DNA of 64,000 nt from Actinostola sp. cb2023 (taxonomy: Eukaryota; Cnidaria; Anthozoa; Actiniaria; Actinostolidae), in assembly GCA_033675265.1 (NCBI GenBank), contig JAUJYZ010001029.1, forward strand, positions 62,001-126,000, written 5' to 3'. Shown here one piece after another: positions 1 through 13,300 of this stretch. The notes under the pieces were generated by a model. The model searched no databases. It saw only the letters and a list, made by a program, of their open reading frames with translations, and had not been told where the DNA came from. Every line of letters starts with the position of its first letter. The first letter of the stretch is position 1. The translations under genes and the position numbers were made by a program.

Positions 1-31
1 TGGAGCCAACTTCACTTACAATTTCCTTTAT

Positions 32-349
32 TTATTCAGTAGGTTTCTCTGTGTTATTTACATGTTCTATCTCTCTACTTATGGGGATAGAGAGTGTACT
101 TGGAGACGTGTAAGGACCTTTTTGATACGCACCGGACTGTTCTCTTTTGCAGAGTACTCGTATCCCTTCATCGCGCATGCGATCCCGCCTTAAGTACCCC
201 TTCCCTCCCATGGGACCTCCCAAATACCCATGACCCTTACAATGTATACATAGGCGGTTCATGTATCGTCTTACCGGTATGCCTTCCTCGATATCTCTCT
301 TGGGTAATTTGGTTATTCTACGCTTAAGTTTGTTTCTGTGACCTCGCAC
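32..349 (-). CDS. unrecognised 105-aa ORF, possible exon of a neighbouring gene
   Basis: This is an open frame on the minus strand rich in Arg, Lys and Gly, with a Cys-His stretch (LCIHCKGHGYLGG). I do not recognise it. It lies downstream of the chitin synthase gene on the same strand and could be an exon of the next gene or chance coding potential. The first codons overlap the start of a tandemly duplicated segment, which weakens the case for a real start there. Confidence 0.15.
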   Translation of the reverse strand: MRGHRNKLKRRITKLPKRDIEEGIPVRRYMNRLCIHCKGHGYLGGPMGGKGYLRRDRMRDEGIRVLCKREQSGAYQKGPYTSPSTLSIPISREIEHVNNTEKPTE

Positions 350-517
350 GTCGATGCCAATGGCTTCGAGATCCTAAACATATGGACATGTAATAAGTAT
401 ACAAAGTAATAAATCAACGCTTAAGTTTGTTTCTGTGACCTCGCACGTCGATGCCACTGAATGGCTTCGAGATCCTAAACATATGGACATGTAATAAGTA
501 TACAAAGTAATAAATCA
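320..517. repeat. tandem duplication, two copies of about 97-101 bp
   Basis: The segment beginning ACGCTTAAGTTTG at 320-416 is repeated directly at 417-517. The copies are nearly identical; the second has a 4-base insertion (CTGA). Confidence 0.85.
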
Positions 518-1882
518 GTCACACACGACTGAAAAACTCCAAACACCGAGAAATGTGTTGAAGCGCACTCTTTGGAGTTTTGATATATAGTTTCTCAAAT
601 CAGTAATAATAATGGGGAAATTCAAAGCAAAAGTTCACCACATTTTATGGTAATTATCCTTTCACAAGCTAAATCTAGTATAGTATTTAAAAAAACCAAA
701 CAGATCTTTCCATTGAATAAACCATAGTTAGTATGAATAAACTATGAATAAACGGACTGGTGAACTGTACCTGTTCTGTCATTCCACTGATAAAGGCAAT
801 GTTGTCGTATCCATATTTTACGAAATTGGCAATATATTGCTTAAAAAAAGACGAAGAAATAACCCTTGATTAGTTGTAATTATCATAATTGGAAGATGGA
901 GGGGAGGGGCACTCCATCATGGTTTGGGTTGTAATGTGCTCAACATCGTAGTTTTAGTTGCAGGAACCATATTTTCATGGTCACTCATCGACTAGTCTTC
1001 ATCACGATCGATATTCGAATTGCATGCCGATAATTGAACAATGAACCAATATTAGTTAATTCTACAATGCTTCTTACCCTTAAGTCGGGCATGCACATGA
1101 GCCATTCTTCGACCGTCGTGTCAGGAGAAATATCAGCTGATAAGTCATCCACGCTCGTAGAGGTAGCTAAAAAAACATGTTAATTTTTGATATCAATTCA
1201 GTTGGAAATCTTGACACGAAAGAGGAATATGAGACAGTATTAAATTTTGCATGGGTCTTATTTGGAAAACTATGAGCGCTTTTCGTACTACCAAAATGTG
1301 AAAGCGTGCTCCTTTGGGCGCCCTCCTTTGTGACTGAAAGACCCAGTGTCCAAGCCCATGATGCCTTGCGTCCTTTTTTATGTTTTTATTCACCTGCAGC
1401 TAAACCTATATAATAGCGTTGGAAGTTGTTACGGTACGGTTCGTGCCGTGCGGTGATGGTGCCGTATACGGTGACCGTGCCGTGCCGTGCCGTGTCCGCG
1501 CATTCTGATTTATCGAATGATGATTTTGCGCGCTGTGCTTAGTTGAATAGATGTCTTAGATTCCGTACCGTGACCGTAACTCCATGCCGTAGGTTTCCCA
1601 CTCATACGGAAAAAAAACAACGCCAAACCGTTCACATTGTTTTCTGATCTGAACTGATATCTCAAATTTCGATTTTTGTGGCCTACGAAAATACGCTGTG
1701 CGCGCAGGGCTCCATGGGATCGGATACAAGGCCTGGAACAGAACCCAACTAAATAATGAGGATTCCCAACTTCAACTTTCGAGCAATCAAGTTACCATGC
1801 ACACAGTCAGGGAATTGCAACTTTGTTCCGACTTGAGATTACGAACGATATAGCAGTGGAAATATCTCAATCGAACGTTCTG
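518..1882. other. 3' flank of the chitin synthase gene, no gene seen
   Basis: No convincing coding sequence is visible. The stretch holds an imperfect GTGCC/GTACG-rich repeat patch near 1430-1600. On the minus strand there is an AATAAA at about 1384-1389, which could serve as the chitin synthase polyadenylation signal. The ancestral stop codon of chitin synthase (1867-1869, minus) lies at the right edge. Confidence 0.4.
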
Positions 1883-1890
1883 CCCTGATA

Positions 1891-1992
1891 CTAGTCTCCT
1901 TCGCAGCCGTTTTCAGTTCCGTCACGTAACGCTCTCGTCTCTGGGCCGAGAGCGTTACGTGATGGAGCTAAAAACGGATGCGAGGGAGACTA
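1891..1992. mobile_element. 102-bp palindromic hAT-type MITE inside the last chitin synthase exon
   Basis: The ends are CTAGTCTCC at the left and GGAGACTA at the right, with long inverted arms containing GTTACGTGA-type motifs. It is flanked by a perfect 8-bp direct repeat, CCCTGATA, at 1883-1890 and 1993-2000. An 8-bp target duplication is the hAT hallmark. The same terminal motif (TAGTCTCC followed by TCGCAGCC) recurs near 26,513 and 27,176 and singly near 29,090. Confidence 0.85.
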
Positions 1993-2299
1993 CCCTGATA
2001 CATACTAGACACATAATTTGACGATCCGTCGTCGTCGAGAGCATTAAGCGATCTTGATAGTCCTCGTCCAGGTTCATCTATTGGCTGTAGAGGGATTGTA
2101 GTTGTGCGTGGTTTTATGGTCCTGTCCGAGTGATAGGCGGAATCACTGCTTCCTTCCATAGAGTTGCACTTTGGATATTTTGACGATGAGGCACTTTCCT
2201 GGCAAACACGTGTCAGTTGTTGTGGTGGTGGATTTGTAGTTATACCCGGTTCATAACCAGCGTTCTCATAAACGCCACGTTCGAGGACCCCAAACACTT
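1968..2299 (-). CDS. chitin synthase exon 15: last coding exon, end rewritten by a MITE
   Basis: It starts after TTTCGACAG with EVFGVLERGVYENAGYEP and is Ser/Pro-rich. The frame enters the MITE at 1992 and stops at 1968-1970, giving the last residues SLPRIRF. If the MITE and one target duplication are removed, the frame would instead read RTFD and stop at 1867-1869. Confidence 0.65.
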
Positions 2300-4302
2300 C
2301 TGTCGAAAGGTAGAACCATTATAAGTAATAGTATCATTTAATGATGTGAGGGAGGAACTGAAGTTCATTTGCAGTAGTTCGTCTCGTTAGTAGGCAAGAG
2401 CTGCCTACCAGCGTAAATATCCAAAGGTTTTCATATAAAATTTCGATTTTTGAAAATTCATATCTTCGCAATTTGTGAAGCGATCATTTCCAAACTTCAC
2501 ATTTTTACTAATTTCAAGAGTGATACGGCGTAGTATGATAGGACTTCGTATATGGTATGCGACAAAGGGTATAATTTCGAAATACTTAAGAGTGAATGCC
2601 TGATAGAACCGAGAATCGCCGGTCAGCGACCCCTTGGACAAATGTCTCAAATTTTGCCAGATGATACCTTTGGGTAACCTATTTTCGAAAAGCATAATAA
2701 AAAGTTCCAGCGCCTTTTCATTTTTTTTTAAATTGGGAAAGTTCAAAAGTGTGGTCGAAGTGCTGTTTTTGATTGTCGCGCTGTCCGAAATAATGGCGCG
2801 AGTACCAAGCGTCGCTGTAGCCTCAAAACTATTTCAATACCAATCAAACTTTACACAGATAAAGAAGCACTATCGATAATGAATTTGAGTCCAAAAATTA
2901 TTCTGCTCTGTAAATCAAATATTTTTGCGAGCCATTTCGAGAATGAGTATAAAGTGCACAGAAAGTTACGGCGAAAAATAGGGTATATTAAATCGCATAA
3001 AACGGTTCCGGGTATGTCATTGTTCTACATTTAAACTTTATAGCCTTAAAGTTATGTTATTGAAGTTTGTCTCTACCAAATTTTACGGTCAAACTCGCAT
3101 TCTTTCCCAATCAGAAAATCGATCGTCCGAGTACTACTTTTGGCCGGAGCGTCATTGATACTTTGACTCTTGAGAAGACATCAAAGTGGGCCGATAAAAT
3201 TCGAAACTACCTCTAAAGAAGTCTCAATGCACAGCTATTGAAGTTAAAAGACAGCGAAATGCTTTGAAAATCAATTCAATTCAATTTCTGCTAGACCTCA
3301 CCAGTCTTTCAACATTTACAATCCCATAACTTGTCAACAATATAATTTAATAATGTACATGATGGTACGTCTCATTCACATTATTTACTCTTGCTCGTTC
3401 GCTCTCATAAACAACCGCATTCTATTCCAATAAAACACGACTAGAAGATCATAACAGATCAAAACGTTTAATATTCTGTTATTGACATTAAAATATTATT
3501 ACTATTATTAAATTTGCTACTCTTCTGGCTACAGTCCCTACAATATTCTCGATATGTAAATTAGGTTGTTCGTTTCCTTGTCAATCTAGTAATTGTACCT
3601 TCATCGCCGAGAAAAACTTGTCGAAAAAATACATTACGTTACCGTAGAGTAAAGGTCTATGTTTGACGGATTTAGTTTTCTAGCCAAAAAATAAATAAAT
3701 TGAAACTGGACGGCCAGGCCAGGAGCCACGCAAGAGAGCCACGCGAGTGCGGGCAAATATTGCCGGCAATTTTTTGTTGCAGCGTGTGTCCACCCATGAA
3801 ACTGATTGCTCGCAATTGACTAGCGCGCGCTAATACGACGTAATTTGTTGCTCGCAAGATGTTGCAGAGGTGGACACACGCAGTTGCATGCACCGTGTGT
3901 CCGGCCCTTTAGCGAACGTTGATATTCGTCTTCACTAAGCGTACGTAGCAACTGCCGCAAATCCTTCTCGTATTTCCTCTACTGTTAGTCTCCTATGCAC
4001 CCGTTCTTATTTTCAGGATCCCTGCGATCCCGAAAGTAAGAACGGGTGCATAGGAGACTACTCTACTGTTAGCTCTCCAAATCATCCACATTTAAAAGGC
4101 ATAATCACGCTTGGGTCACGTGTCATGTGTACTGTATTACACATTTTTATATTGCTCAATATATATTGTCAAGATCGCGAGTGCTCTTTAATACTAATCT
4201 TTCAGTGTGGTGAATGACTTTTTGTAGTTATATAGCGCTTCTTGACCGTATTACGGATTGCGGCGATTCTCATTACCATGGACATTTGGAGTTCGTTGCG
4301 CT

Positions 4303-4334
<32 letters not shown>

Positions 4335-7300
4335 TTTTATTTTATTTCTTTTCAGGATTCGCCCATGGGTACTCCCATATATGGGCTATACGGGGACGTA
4401 CCGCTGGACAGGGTATGGTTTTTGGCCTCTCTGCCCTGAACAGGGTATATAATTTTATGTGTCTGTCCTAAACAGGGTATGGTAATGCACGATTGTCGTC
4501 GTTAAATATGGTTTTATCCGGTATTTAGCCAACCGAGAGAGAAGTTTGCCGATCTTTAGCAGGTGATCAGTCAACATAAAACACGTTAAAATTGTGTAAA
4601 AGAAGACAGTGTTTATTTTGTCCTTTGTCCTAAACAGGGTCCTAAAATAGAGGGTGTTGTCAGTAGACAGGGTAGGTATTTTAGATTGTTTTGTCCTAAA
4701 CAGGGTCAATGTTTCAAACCGTCAGCGGCACCCCTATACCCAAACATGGGTCAAGTAGTAACTCCCCCGAAATGCAACAGAGATGTTATGGTGGAACATT
4801 GAAACTCCAACCAGATGAGGGAGTAAAGACAGAAATGAAGCTACTTCTTGCATTTAATTTATTTCTTTAATTTATCGATGGGTTTCCAGAGGTAAAGCAC
4901 GCGCGCAATTTTTATGCACAGCGAACCCCAACCTTACGTATTTCGCGCGCGCGCTCTACCACAGGAAACCCATCAAAGAAAGGTGCAAATATATTTTTAT
5001 TTAGTAGCCTCGGAAGCAATAGCCTCCTTTGCAGACGCTTTTAATGTCGACATTAAAAACGTCTGCAAAGGAGGCTACGGAAGCAATGGTTGGGCTACCA
5101 ATGAGAAAACGATATATATGAAGACAATGAAACACGCCATACAGCTACGTTGTTCTTTATGATATCAAAGGCCTTTCAGAAAAAAACGAGTTTGACTATG
5201 GGGATATAACAACAACGTTTGCTCAACCTTACGCGCGTGGCTCATGGTCGTCCAGTTTCTTTCCCGATTAAGGAGACATTTGATATTTTTGCTAGAAAAC
5301 TAAACGCGTCTATTTACATTGATAACGTCAAACATAGACCTATACTCTACGGTAACGTAATGTACTTTTTCGACAAGTTTTTCTCGGTGATGAAGGTACA
5401 ATCACTAGACTGACAACATCCTCGAAAACCAATGGACTCCCCCCTTCCCTTGCGTTTCCCCTCCCCTCCCCCTCCCCTACAGACCCTGGGTTTCCGAGGA
5501 TGGATTGACAAGGAAACGAACAACCTAATTTACATATCGAAAATATTGTAGGGACTGTAGCCAGAAGAGTAGCAATAATATAATAATATTTTAATGTCAA
5601 TAACAGAATATTAAATGTTTTGATCTGTTATGATCTTCTAGTCGTGTTTTATTGGAATAGAATGCGGTTGTTTATGAGAGCGAACGAGCAAGAGTAAATA
5701 ATGTAAATGAGACGTACCATCATGTACATAATTAAATATATTGTTGACAAGTTATGGGATTGTAAATGTTGAAAGACTAGTGAGGTCTAGCAGAAATTGA
5801 ATTGAATTGATTTTCAAAGCATTTCGCTGTCTTTTAACTTCAATAGCTGTGTATTGAGACTTCTTTAGAGGTAGTACTAGAGGTAGTACTAGAGATAGTA
5901 CTAGAGGTAGTACTAGAGATAGTAAAAATAAAATAAAAGTTTCGAATTTTATCGGCCCACTTTGATGTCTTTTCAAGAGTCAAAGTATGACGCTCCGGCC
6001 AAAAGTAGTACTCGGACGATCGATTTTCTGATTGGGAAAGAATGCGAGTTTGACCGTAAAATTTGGTAGAGACAAACTTCAATAACATAACTTTAAGGCT
6101 ATAAAGTTTAAATGTAGAACAATGACATACCAGGAACCGTTTTATGCGATTTAATATACCCTATTTTTCGCCGTAACTTTCTGTGCACTTTATACTCATT
6201 CTCGAAATGGCTCGCAAAAATATTTGATTTACAGAGCAGAATAATTTTTGGACTCAAATTCATTGTCGATAGTGCTTCTTAATCTGTGTAAAGTTTGATT
6301 GGTATGAAATATAGTTTTGAGGCTACAGCGACGCTTGGTACTCGCGCCATTATTTCGGACAGCGCGACAATCAAAAACAGCACTTCGACCACACTTTTGA
6401 ACTTTCCCAATTTAAAAAAAAATGAAAAGGCGCTGGAACTTTTTATTATGCTTTTCGAAAATAGGTTACCCAAAGGTATCATCTGGCAAAGTTTGAGACA
6501 TTTGTCCAAGGGGTCGCTGACCGGCGATTCTCGGTTCTATCAGGCATTCACTCTTAAGATACAATAACATGTAGCTAGTGTTAGTTAACTAGTATGTAGC
6601 TAGCATTTGTTAACTTGGTAAAGTAAATAAATAAAAAGTAATATTTGTACAAGGGAACATTTAATCGTTTTTGCGGTCAGTACAATCCGAAGGCCGGTCT
6701 GTGATATTTTCCAAACCAGCTCAGGTTATTTGAAGGAGGTGAATGTAGAGAAACTGTTAAGTGTGAATGAGGGTTTATCATGTAATTTCAAAACTCATAG
6801 GACAAAAATATGAATATCATAGCTGGAAATTAGTAAAAATGCTGAAGTTTGGAAAAGATCGCTTCACAAATTGCGAAGATATGAATTTTCAAAAATCGAA
6901 ATTTTATATGAAAACCTTTGGATATTTACGCTGGTAGCCAGCATTTGCCTACCAACAAAGGTTTTCATACAAAATTTCCATTTTTGAAATTTCATATCTT
7001 CGCAATTTGTGAAGCGATCTTTTCCAAACTTCACATTTTTACTAATTTCAACGAGCTCTTTCCAGCTATGATAATCATATTTGTTGTCCTATGTCTCCTG
7101 TAGGTTTTGAAATTACATGATAAACTCTCATTGTGAATTTACCAGCCCGATCTTCGTTATAGTCAACCGGTCCGTAGTTAGCCACAGTTATTGCAATAAT
7201 GGGCTTACCACTGTCTTCATGTCGACTCGACGATCCCTCGTCACTTTCCACCGGTTTCTTAGGGTCGCCCTGAGAGTCTTGGCGATGCCAAACCGAAGAT

Positions 7301-10300
7301 AAGTTAGATAAGTTACTCCTTAGCACCTTTAGAAAAGAAGACGATAAAAATATATAACATGAACATGCCTGAAGAAGTCCTTTTAGTTCCTTCATATATA
7401 TATATATACATATAGGCAGTATATAGAAGTAGATTGGAGCACCAACAAATTACCATGCCACGAGCGAGCAGGACTGATCAATATGTACAATCGAAGAATG
7501 ATAGGTTATGGAATATAAAATGACATCGGCGAACCACTTGCTGGTCAAAGACTTTAATATAAACGTTTTGGCCTGTTTGGCCTTCTTCAGTAAATGTTGT
7601 ACAAGACTTGGAGGAAGCTAAAAATGAAATCTAATTACAAATATTTATACTAAAAAGAACAATAGGTTAAAATGAAATAAAGGGTTATGTAATAAAAACA
7701 AGGGATATAAAAAAGTTATGTGGTAAAAACGAATGAATTAAAATATAAAGTGTGAACGAGTGTATAGTACCTAAGGTCAATTGTATCTGATTCGCTTAGA
7801 GGAGTTGAACTCTTGCCTTTTGTTAAGGTATCAGGGTACCCCAAACGACCATCATGCACGCAACACGCTCTAGCACGTACTCGTTATGTTAAAACCTCTA
7901 TAAAGTATACATTTTCTGAAAGCTGAATAAATGCAGAATTCAATAAAACAATTAGTTTTTAGAACAAAAACAGTATATTTGAAATAGGTAAAAACGTTCA
8001 GATTTTCACATCACTATAATCGCAGAGGTCCCATACAGCCGCAATTTATCAGAAATCCTCGACTAATACCTTTATAAGCTCATGAGATATAGCTTACAAA
8101 AATTGTGTCTCCGTTTATTGATAAATTAATCCGTTACGTTTTTATACGGTCCTAAACTTCGTGCTCTGCAAAAACTGGAAAACACTTTACAAAACATGTT
8201 ATAACTTTCGAAAGAAATTGAATATTAAAATTCGGAGAAACAATTTTGAAGAATATTTATCTGACAAAGTATCTACCAAATTTCAGCTAAATCGGATAAA
8301 ATCCCTTTGACCCGAAACTCAAAATGTGCGCTTGATTCATGGCTATTTTGTTTACGAAATAAAAGGCAAAAGAGTTTTCAAGTGAAGTGGCGCCTTTGTT
8401 TACACAAGCGACGATAATCCACCACAAATATGTGATCCAATACCTGATGACATATGAATGGCATTCATAAAAATATCGCCTTACAGTTCGCAATGACGTA
8501 ATACAACGTGGCAGGAAAACAAAGTTACTGCTGGCGGGAAATACGAGCACTTTGACCGTGAGTGGTTTAGCATCGTTATTCAAGCATATTTTGAGTGAGC
8601 AGTTACGATTTTTGGATACTTTCTTCGCATCTGAATCTTTGTGGGAAGTATGTTGCGTGAGTACTGTTGACAGCTTGCTTGTCAACATCATTTTGCATCA
8701 AATGAAATCCAAAATTCGTTTTTTGATTCTAACTTTTTAGGAAAAAAATATTTTTAGATTCTGTTTTTTTTGGAGATGGTAGATAATATTCAATTTGATT
8801 ATCAAAAAAAAATCAAAACCGGTGGTTTGTAAGTTTTTTTTGGGGTACCCTGATACCTTAAGTCTATGGGGAGCTAGAGTCATATTATATATATTTCTTC
8901 AAAACCCTTTTTAGACGCACGCTTGTTATGATAATTAGGTTCATCATGCGTTCGTCTTGGTTAGTACCATGTATCACTTTTATTCAAAATGGCTGATTCT
9001 CTCCAGTGACGTCACGTTTTTACCGCGCATCGCTAAGAAGCTTGGGTAATTAAGCTGAGTCAGTATCAATACTCACTGCGTGTAGCTTGTGCAAAGATCC
9101 TTGAGATTTTTTCCTTGGTTTTGGCTTTCTGGCTTTGGCCCCGTGAATAACTGGTGGTGCGTCACTTGCCTCGCTCTCACTTTCCATATCTCTGGATCCC
9201 ACAACCTATTTTGACGGAAATCCAAATGATAGAAATGAAATGTTCAACGAGCTAGTTGGGGAAAACTTGGACGAAGCTTTGTGGAATCATCGTTCAAAAC
9301 ACTGGATAATGGAACTACAATGGATCAACAGCTCAAAGACAAAATAATAGCAATCCAAATCCTTATTTAGGTATATAATATTGTAGGCATTCATATATTT
9401 TTTAACAGTTATTTACCGATCGAATTTTGCTTGCATCCAAGGTTCCAATTTGCTCTCGTCGTTTAGCTTTCATGGTTACCTTATGGCTTCTTGAATGAAT
9501 TGACGATGGTACCTCGCTTTCTTCACTCTCGCTGTCATCATCTCTGGATCTATTCGTACGATGATCTCTCCGACGCGGACTATCTCTCCTAATTCTATCT
9601 CTGATCTGGAAATTCGAATTTATTTTAAGATTAATAAATAAATTAATATTAATTTAATTAATTAATTAATTTATTTATTTGTTAAGTATTTTAAAGTATT
9701 TCTATTAGTATGTCTTTCTATATTCCATATATTTAACAGCGTCTATCAGTTCATGTACGACTCGATTTCGTGGAATAATTGTTTTATTATATAGACAACC
9801 ACTGGATTGTGCCAAATATAGCGTTCGTTTTTATTTTTAGTTCGGCAAAACCGGTTTGCCATTGTTGAAAATCTCCAACTTTCTCTGCTCGTGGTATATG
9901 AGCTGATGACCTACTAGTAGAGCCAATCAGAGCGTTGTCTATATAATAAACTGTATTATTAGGCTATTGTAAATATATTTAACAATTACTCAAGCATGTT
10001 AAGGCATGTGTATTTTACGTATGTTTTTGGATTCATGAAAAAACACATTTTCATCAATATCTCCATGCAGTTTGAAGCTATAGCTTTGATGTTTGACCAT
10101 TAAGTGTTATTCGAGTCTTTGAATATCTTGAGCTTGATAATGTTGACTTTTCGTGGTCACGTGACCTTGAGGCAAGAAACTGACATTTAAAAATGCGCTC
10201 ACGGTTTTTATACATTTCGAAAATCTTTTGCAGTAAAATCATGACAGATAACGTACTTAATAAGATCCTGTTTGGATTGCATGACTTGCTTGCTTCTTGT

Positions 10301-13300
10301 TCTCGAGAAAAATGCAAATATGCAAATATTGCCTTGGTCACGTGACCTGTTTTGTTGATTATTTCGTTTTCAAAAAGTGATGGACATCCAATCCAAACGG
10401 AATCTTATCAAACACATTATATGCAACAATTTTACATCAAAAGATTTTAGAAATCTATAACAACCGTGAGCGCATTTTCAATTTTATGTTTTCCTTGCCT
10501 TTGGGTCACGTGACCACCAAATGTCAACAATATCAAGCTAAAAATAACACCTAAATGTTACTTTATGCCAAAACATTAACTTCATAGGTTTAAAACTTGA
10601 TGGAGATATCTGTAAAATTAAGATTGCTATAACAAACATGTCTTAACATGCTTGAGTAGACTACTCATTCGCACTATCTGTCTGTCTGCAGTAGTGCTGT
10701 CCTCCTTTCTAGCATGCTGTTCTAGCCTTATCATGAAAATTAAAAATGTCTTCTCAATATCTCCCATACCTTAGCGCTAAAACCTCTTACTAATTTTTTG
10801 GAATTAGAAGGAGCCTTTGCCTTTTCTTGACAAATCTGAAAACAGCAGGCACATTTGGACTTCAATAACTTCCACAGGGTGACTAGCGGATTCTCGTTTT
10901 GTCCGATCGCTGTATTGGTATTCTTGCCTTCTCGAGTTCCTATAACATCGTGAAAAACAAATTGAAATAAAAATTGCTCAGTTAAAAAATAAAAATAAAT
11001 AATTAATAAATAATTAAAAAAACCTGAAAAAAGTCCAATCCGCTGTTTGCATGGGCACATAATTGCAATACCGTATTTCCTCAAATTAACGCCTAGCCTC
11101 CAATAAACGCCTCCCTCCAATAAACGCCCCCCTTCAGGAGAAAAACCGTTAATATACGCCTCCTTCTTTTAAACGCCCCCTTCTAATAAACGTCTCCCCC
11201 AAAGAGGGGCGTTTATTAGAGACACCCACTCGAAAGGGGGCGTTTATTAGAATAGACACGAAAAACAAACGCTGATATTGCGGAAAGATTCCTATGTTTA
11301 TTCTTTAAATGTCTACAACTGACTCATTACCGCTTATGTTTTTCATCGTATTGTTGATGACTCGGTATACGTTTCAGAGGCAAAATTTGGAGTTTCGAAA
11401 TATACGACCCCCTCTTTTAAACGCCTCCCTCTAATAAACGCCCCCTCTAAATCTTCAAATTTAAATAAACGCCCCGGGCGTTTATTTGAGGAAATACGGT
11501 ACCTTGTTCGACCTTGTTCTAGGTTGGAAAAGTTTTGGGAAACTTTAAAACTAGCAAGTTTAAAGGGTTAGATCTTCGTGTTGCTGCACAAAAGTCTTGG
11601 CTATGTCGTTCTATGTATTGCTTTTACATTAAAAAACAATTGCCAGGACAATTTGTGCAGCTACACGACGACCTTGCCGTTTAATGTTATTGAAATATTC
11701 TTGGGATACAATCACGTGACGGAATATCCCTTGAGAAATAACAAAGATGCAGCCGCCATGTTGGATGAACCAACAAGAGAAGCTAATGAGGATATTTGGG
11801 AACCAATATTGCGGCTATGACGTAACGTGCACTCCAAGAATTGGTCAATTCACCTGTACTGACTGAAAATACTGAGAGAGTCAGACAGCTAGCGTTGTTC
11901 AGCTGTTTCAGGTTCGTTTATTAGGTCATCGGTACTCAACTTTCATGGACGCGGGCTAACGGCAATAGAATTCATATTCTACTTACCCCATGATCTGTCA
12001 GTCATGTTCACCACTGAGTACACCGTAAGGAGCAAGTATCCAGAGGGCAAACAAAGCAAATACCACACTCCATTTGCCAAACATAATATTTCTTTAGGAT
12101 GCATGAAGGCAGTCAAGATAAAAATCCCACTCAAGCCAGCGAGATACAGCGTACTAACTCCAGCAGGTAGCTGCTGTTCTATCGAAAGAGTGTTCGTGGC
12201 ATTGGAACCAACTTGTTTTGCTCTTGCCTTTTTTCTATCAGAAACTTCCTTGCCGATTTGCACGCATAGGCCAATCGTTACAATGATCATTATTACGGCA
12301 AAGGCAAATGTCAGAAATTTAGCAATCTTGATTTGAATATCTGGGCGGGGGAGAAATGATAATAATCAGTGAAAATATTAGCGAAAATAATGCAATTTGC
12401 TCTAATCATCCAAACACAAATACTACCACTGGCTTTGACCATTATTTACTCTTTTTCAAAGCTGATATTTGCTGGTCTGGGTTCTGATTTTCCAAGACTC
12501 AGACTTGAGTTGCTTCCCATATTTCATCAATGAACAGGAAAGGACAAAGCAATATAATGAATTCAATGTGTTTGAAAGTGAGTTTTTCTTGTAATCATCC
12601 TTACCTTGTGAGAAAAAGAGACAAATTATCGCATACCCAATGGTTATAATCGAAAGAAGGATTACGAGAACGTCTTCGTTGATGCCACCCAAGCTTATAA
12701 GTCCACCGACAATAAACAAGATCACGATCGATGGTCTGTGGGAAACATGGTACTGCGTCAAAGCAATGACGGACAAAGAATATGCAGAATGTTCATTCTG
12801 ACTAAGATTTAAGTTTGTCAATATAGTGGTGGAGTTCCTGGCACTTACACTTGTACTCACCCAATCAACGTTGCCATAAGAAGCACCACCTGGTATATAA
12901 TAAACGCGAAACTGATGTTCTCGTTGTTCGCCAACACCATGCGCCACTTACTGATCAACAACGACAGATTTGCTAAAGTCGATGGCATCCACCTTCGTCT
13001 TTGTTTGTAGAATTCTTCGAACTCTTGGGGACAGTAAGTTCTGTCCTCTGCAGCTGCGCAATACGCCAGCCGCCATCCTGCCTCAACCATCAATGTACAA
13101 AACCAGCGGTCTTCCCCTAGAAATTGTAGATAATATTAGAGTGTTATTTTAAGAACTTTTATTAAAATCAAACAAGGTAAAATATGACAAATTCTAGAAC
13201 TAAGACTAAATGCTATCGATCAATTGATCATATTGATGTCTAAAATAGTCATTGTAACTGTAATTTAATTAATTTTAATTTCTATTTATTGTGATGTTGT

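Larger units (their letters stand above)
2405..6936. mobile_element. about 4.5 kb foldback structure in chitin synthase intron 14
   Basis: The left arm (about 2405-3655) is repeated in inverted orientation at about 5335-6936, with near-identity over most of more than 1 kb. The outer end CTACCAGCGTAAATATCC is mirrored at the right edge. The centre (3670-5330) is unrelated sequence that contains two small MITEs, a 29-G run and CCTAAACAGGGT-type repeats. The right arm has acquired extra DNA (about 6567-6760). Both arms show short mirror-image ORFs with no recognisable domain. No clear target duplication was found, so it could be a foldback transposon or an inverted segmental duplication. Confidence 0.8.

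Noticed and set aside
2405..2746. 113-aa ORF in the foldback arm, mirrored at 6295-6567
   Set aside because: No recognisable domain; duplicated only because the arm is duplicated.
8287..8691. 134-aa ORF in the TTAA element as a transposase
   Set aside because: No DDD/DDE-like motif or zinc-binding end is visible and the length is far too short.
12004..12336. Plus-strand ORF of 110 aa
   Set aside because: Antisense to chitin synthase exon 10, which has strong family support on the minus strand.
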